Below, one piece after another: positions 62,242-64,000 of a DNA stretch of 64,000 bases. Each line of letters opens with the position of its first letter. Positions within the stretch are counted from its first letter, which is position 1. The notes under the pieces are model-generated. The model was not told the origin of the DNA and ran no database searches. It worked only from the letters and a program-made list of their open reading frames with translations. A program made the translations under genes and the position numbers. The stretch comes from Myxococcales bacterium (GTDB lineage Bacteria > Myxococcota_A > Polyangia > Polyangiales > Polyangiaceae), in assembly GCA_025359105.1 (NCBI GenBank), contig JANYHK010000005.1, forward strand, positions 41,252 to 105,251, read 5' to 3'.

Positions 62242-62640
62242 ATGAGAAAATATCGAGAGCTCGAGGTCGAGGACTTGGATCAGGTGCACGGCGGAGGTCT
62301 TACGCTCCCCCCCGAGTTGACGCCGGGGCCGTCATCTCCGCCGGGTCCCCCCAGGTTCGAGGATTGGCGGCGCTCGGACGATGTTGACGATCGTCGCGGG
62401 GAGTCGTACGAGGAATCGATCGCGCCCCACGACACGGGTTCGGACCAGCCTCTGCCCGATCAGAGCGACAGCTCCCTCGCGAAGGACGCCGGCATCGACG
62501 ACATCGGCACTTCGGGTGGCGGCGACGGGCAGACGGACGCCGGCAGCGGACAGGCTCAGGGTTACGGCAGCGACGGCGGTGACCTCGGTGCTGGCGGCGG
62601 CGGCGGTGGCAGCGAAGACGGCGGCGGCGGCGGCGACTGA
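62242..62640 (+). CDS. Candidate double-glycine leader peptide with acidic Gly-rich cargo
   Basis: 132 residues. The N-terminus MRKYRELEVEDLDQVHGGGL fits a double-glycine (bacteriocin/microcin-type) leader: Gly17-Gly18 at -2/-1, hydrophobic Val at -4, Leu at -7, Leu at -12 and acidic Asp at -8. The remaining 114 residues are Asp/Ser/Pro-rich and end in a Gly-rich tail without cysteine. Such leaders are cut by C39-peptidase ABC transporters; none is in the window. No Shine-Dalgarno is obvious. Confidence 0.5.
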   Translation: MRKYRELEVEDLDQVHGGGLTLPPELTPGPSSPPGPPRFEDWRRSDDVDDRRGESYEESIAPHDTGSDQPLPDQSDSSLAKDAGIDDIGTSGGGDGQTDAGSGQAQGYGSDGGDLGAGGGGGGSEDGGGGGD

Positions 62641-62695
62641 AGGGATAGCCCGCCCGGCATGAGTTGTCGCCGCGCTATGGACAGGAATATTCGTT

Positions 62696-63560
62696 GGGTG
62701 TTTGCCAAGCGACGCCGGTAAACCCGCCGGCATCGATGGCTTCAGCCAGCCACCGACGCACCAAGATAGGTTGCATATAGCCGGCCAGACGGAAGATGCC
62801 GCGTTTGAGGTCAAGCTTGTCGTGTCAATGGCCAAGCGCTTTATGGTGTCGACTGAATCCTGGCCCGCAAAAAATTTCGCGCCGGATTTCCCGACGTCGA
62901 GTGCATTCTGTAAGCCCAGCGGTCTAACCATGGGGTACGGCTGTGCCACGGGTTTCTTCTTCTGATTGATTATCGTGATCGGCAATACTTCGATGACATC
63001 GCCCGTTGCTCCAGTCGGTGTCGAGGACGTAGGGAACGGCCCCCCTGCCGTCGAGCGTGGGGCAACGCCCCAGCGCCGCCACGGTTCGGACCGCACGGCG
63101 CCGGACCATGCCGTCCAGGCGAGAAGAAGACGGAGAGGCGCATGCCGGCAGCTGAAAGGTCGGCGTCGTGAGCGTCGCCGACGGGATTGCATCTGCCGCG
63201 GGCGCGTCGAGGCGAAAGAGCCCGTCCGCGGGCAGGAGCATCTGCCGCTCGCCGCTCGGGAGGGCCATGGCGGTCTGCCACTGCACAGCGAGTGCGCCTC
63301 CCGGCTCGCGCCGCGCCGTCAGCTCGAACGCCGAGCTTCCTCCGCCCGCCACCGTGAGCCGCCCCTCGGCGAGCGGGGCCATCTGCTCCGCCGTGCCAGG
63401 AGCCAGGACGACCGCCCCGGTGGGCTCGAGTTCTTCGTCTCGGCGCCACGCGCTGCCGATGGCAGCCTGGGACCTCCCGAGTACCTCCCGACGGGCCTCG
63501 GCGGAAACGGCGGCGCCAGCCTTTGGGCGGACGGACCGGGCTTCGTCGCGCTCGCCGGCG
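62696..63560 (-). pseudogene. Low-GC gene remnant with frameshift, family unknown
   Basis: Two minus frames look protein-like and appear to join near 63000-63015: upstream LTVAGGGSSAFELTARRE and GRGAVPYVLDTDWSNG; downstream DVIEVLPITIINQKKKPVAQ and FFAGQDSVDTIKRLAIDTTS. The downstream part has clearly lower GC than its surroundings. No start, no family match. The plus strand also holds an open frame (62702-62965), so strand assignment is uncertain. Confidence 0.3.
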
Positions 63561-63698
63561 CGGTAGCGAGCGCTGGTCGGTGTGCCCGGACCTGACCTCG
63601 TGCTCACCGTGAATCGCCGCGCTCGCGTGTCTACGCGCTCGAACCCTCCCAAGCCCTGTCGGATTACAGTAGGCGGCAAAACGTTGGGGATCACGAAA

Positions 63699-63749
63699 CC
63701 TAGCCCGGGTCCGCTGCCCACGACCCAGATCGCGCGCACGCCGTGCTCT
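63699..63749. repeat. 51-bp dispersed repeat, copy 2
   Basis: Second copy of the repeat at 58877-58927 (three mismatches). It stands 16 bases left of a MITE-like copy. Confidence 0.65.
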
Positions 63750-63765
63750 CCCCCAAAGCGAACAA

Positions 63766-63864
63766 GGCTTGGTGGGCTCGCCTCTCCTTCGCCGCGTTGA
63801 GCGTTAGCGCCGGCGGGCCCGCGAACGCTAGGCGCGCATGGCATCCGCCGGCGCCCCCGCCCCC
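63766..63864. mobile_element. MITE-like palindromic repeat, copy lacking one arm
   Basis: Opens with the same 31-base arm as 55052-55082 (63766-63796) and continues through the core (63797-63864) with a few changes, in reverse orientation relative to the complete copy. The other arm is absent, replaced by CTAGAACACC. Confidence 0.65.
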
Positions 63865-63885
63865 TAGAACACCGAACACATAAGA

Positions 63886-64000
63886 TCACGCCGCTGTGGC
63901 GAGCGGCGGACGATCGAGGGTGATCAGATTTTCGACGGCGCAGGTTCGGCGGAGGTCGAGGATGTTCTTCCGGAGGCCAATGTAGCGAGCCCGCGGGCCC
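63886..64000 (-). mobile_element. Transposase C-terminal end, running out of the window
   Basis: The minus frame reads RYIGLRKNILDLRRTCAVEN then LITLDRPPLATAA before a TGA at 63886-63888. The GLRKNxxDLRRxxAVxNL pattern is typical of the C-terminus of IS5/IS1182-type DDE transposases. Only 38 codons are seen. Confidence 0.6.

Overview
The window is a very GC-rich bacterial chromosome segment whose gene content points to a myxobacterium, most likely of the Polyangia. The clues are three Hanks-type Ser/Thr kinases with fused sensor or TPR parts, many lipoproteins with Ser/Gly/Thr or Asp/Gly linkers, a Cys-rich lipoprotein with an EF-hand-like Asn-Gly-Ile-Asp-Asp-Asp-Gly-Asp segment, and a PEGA/receiver fusion. 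The genus cannot be fixed from this sequence alone. dnaA lies at 48241-49833 with a plausible origin region upstream.

Layout. 1-6.6 kb: the end of an outer-membrane porin-like gene, two divergent ATP-grasp paralogues, a polytopic membrane protein and a DUF885 lipoprotein. 6.8-24.6 kb: mostly cell-envelope and signalling genes (small lipoproteins, MAPEG protein, PQQ-type sugar dehydrogenase, c-type cytochrome, two large Ser/Thr kinases, a STAND ATPase with a C-terminal winged helix, a ferritin-like lipoprotein), broken at 20.0-20.6 kb by a scrambled patch with a truncated lipoprotein, a reversed gene fragment, two perfect palindromes and a micro-ORF. 24.7-25.4 kb: a tRNA-Ser(GGA) with a decayed VgrG-like fragment on its 3' side. 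25.4-35.7 kb: a coupled pair (dual-receiver/PEGA membrane protein and degenerate sulfatase-fold lipoprotein) divergent from a five-gene operon (Eis-like acetyltransferase, membrane protein, Bax-inhibitor-1 protein, secreted protein, gluzincin protease) that ends in a strong terminator. 35.8-47.4 kb: VWA lipoprotein, a large repeat/PDZ protein, a carbonic anhydrase-thioesterase-kinase cluster, a miaE-containing operon and an outer-membrane beta-barrel protein.

47.4-50.8 kb: candidate oriC, dnaA and a YihY/BrkB membrane protein. 50.9-55.0 kb: a complete alpha-2-macroglobulin-like lipoprotein with thioester. From about 55 kb to the end the sequence becomes accessory: a palindromic MITE-like repeat (two copies), a 51-bp repeat (two copies), an SNF2 helicase pseudogene, a TPR fragment, a lower-GC island, a possible double-glycine leader peptide gene and the end of a transposase at the right edge. 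Intact genes in this part are an alpha/beta hydrolase, a GNAT/S41-peptidase pair and a secreted protein.

Several adjacent genes share 4-base GTGA stop/start overlaps (27735, 34548, 42293, 59486), which suggests that translational coupling is common here. Homology calls were made by reading motifs; no database search was run.
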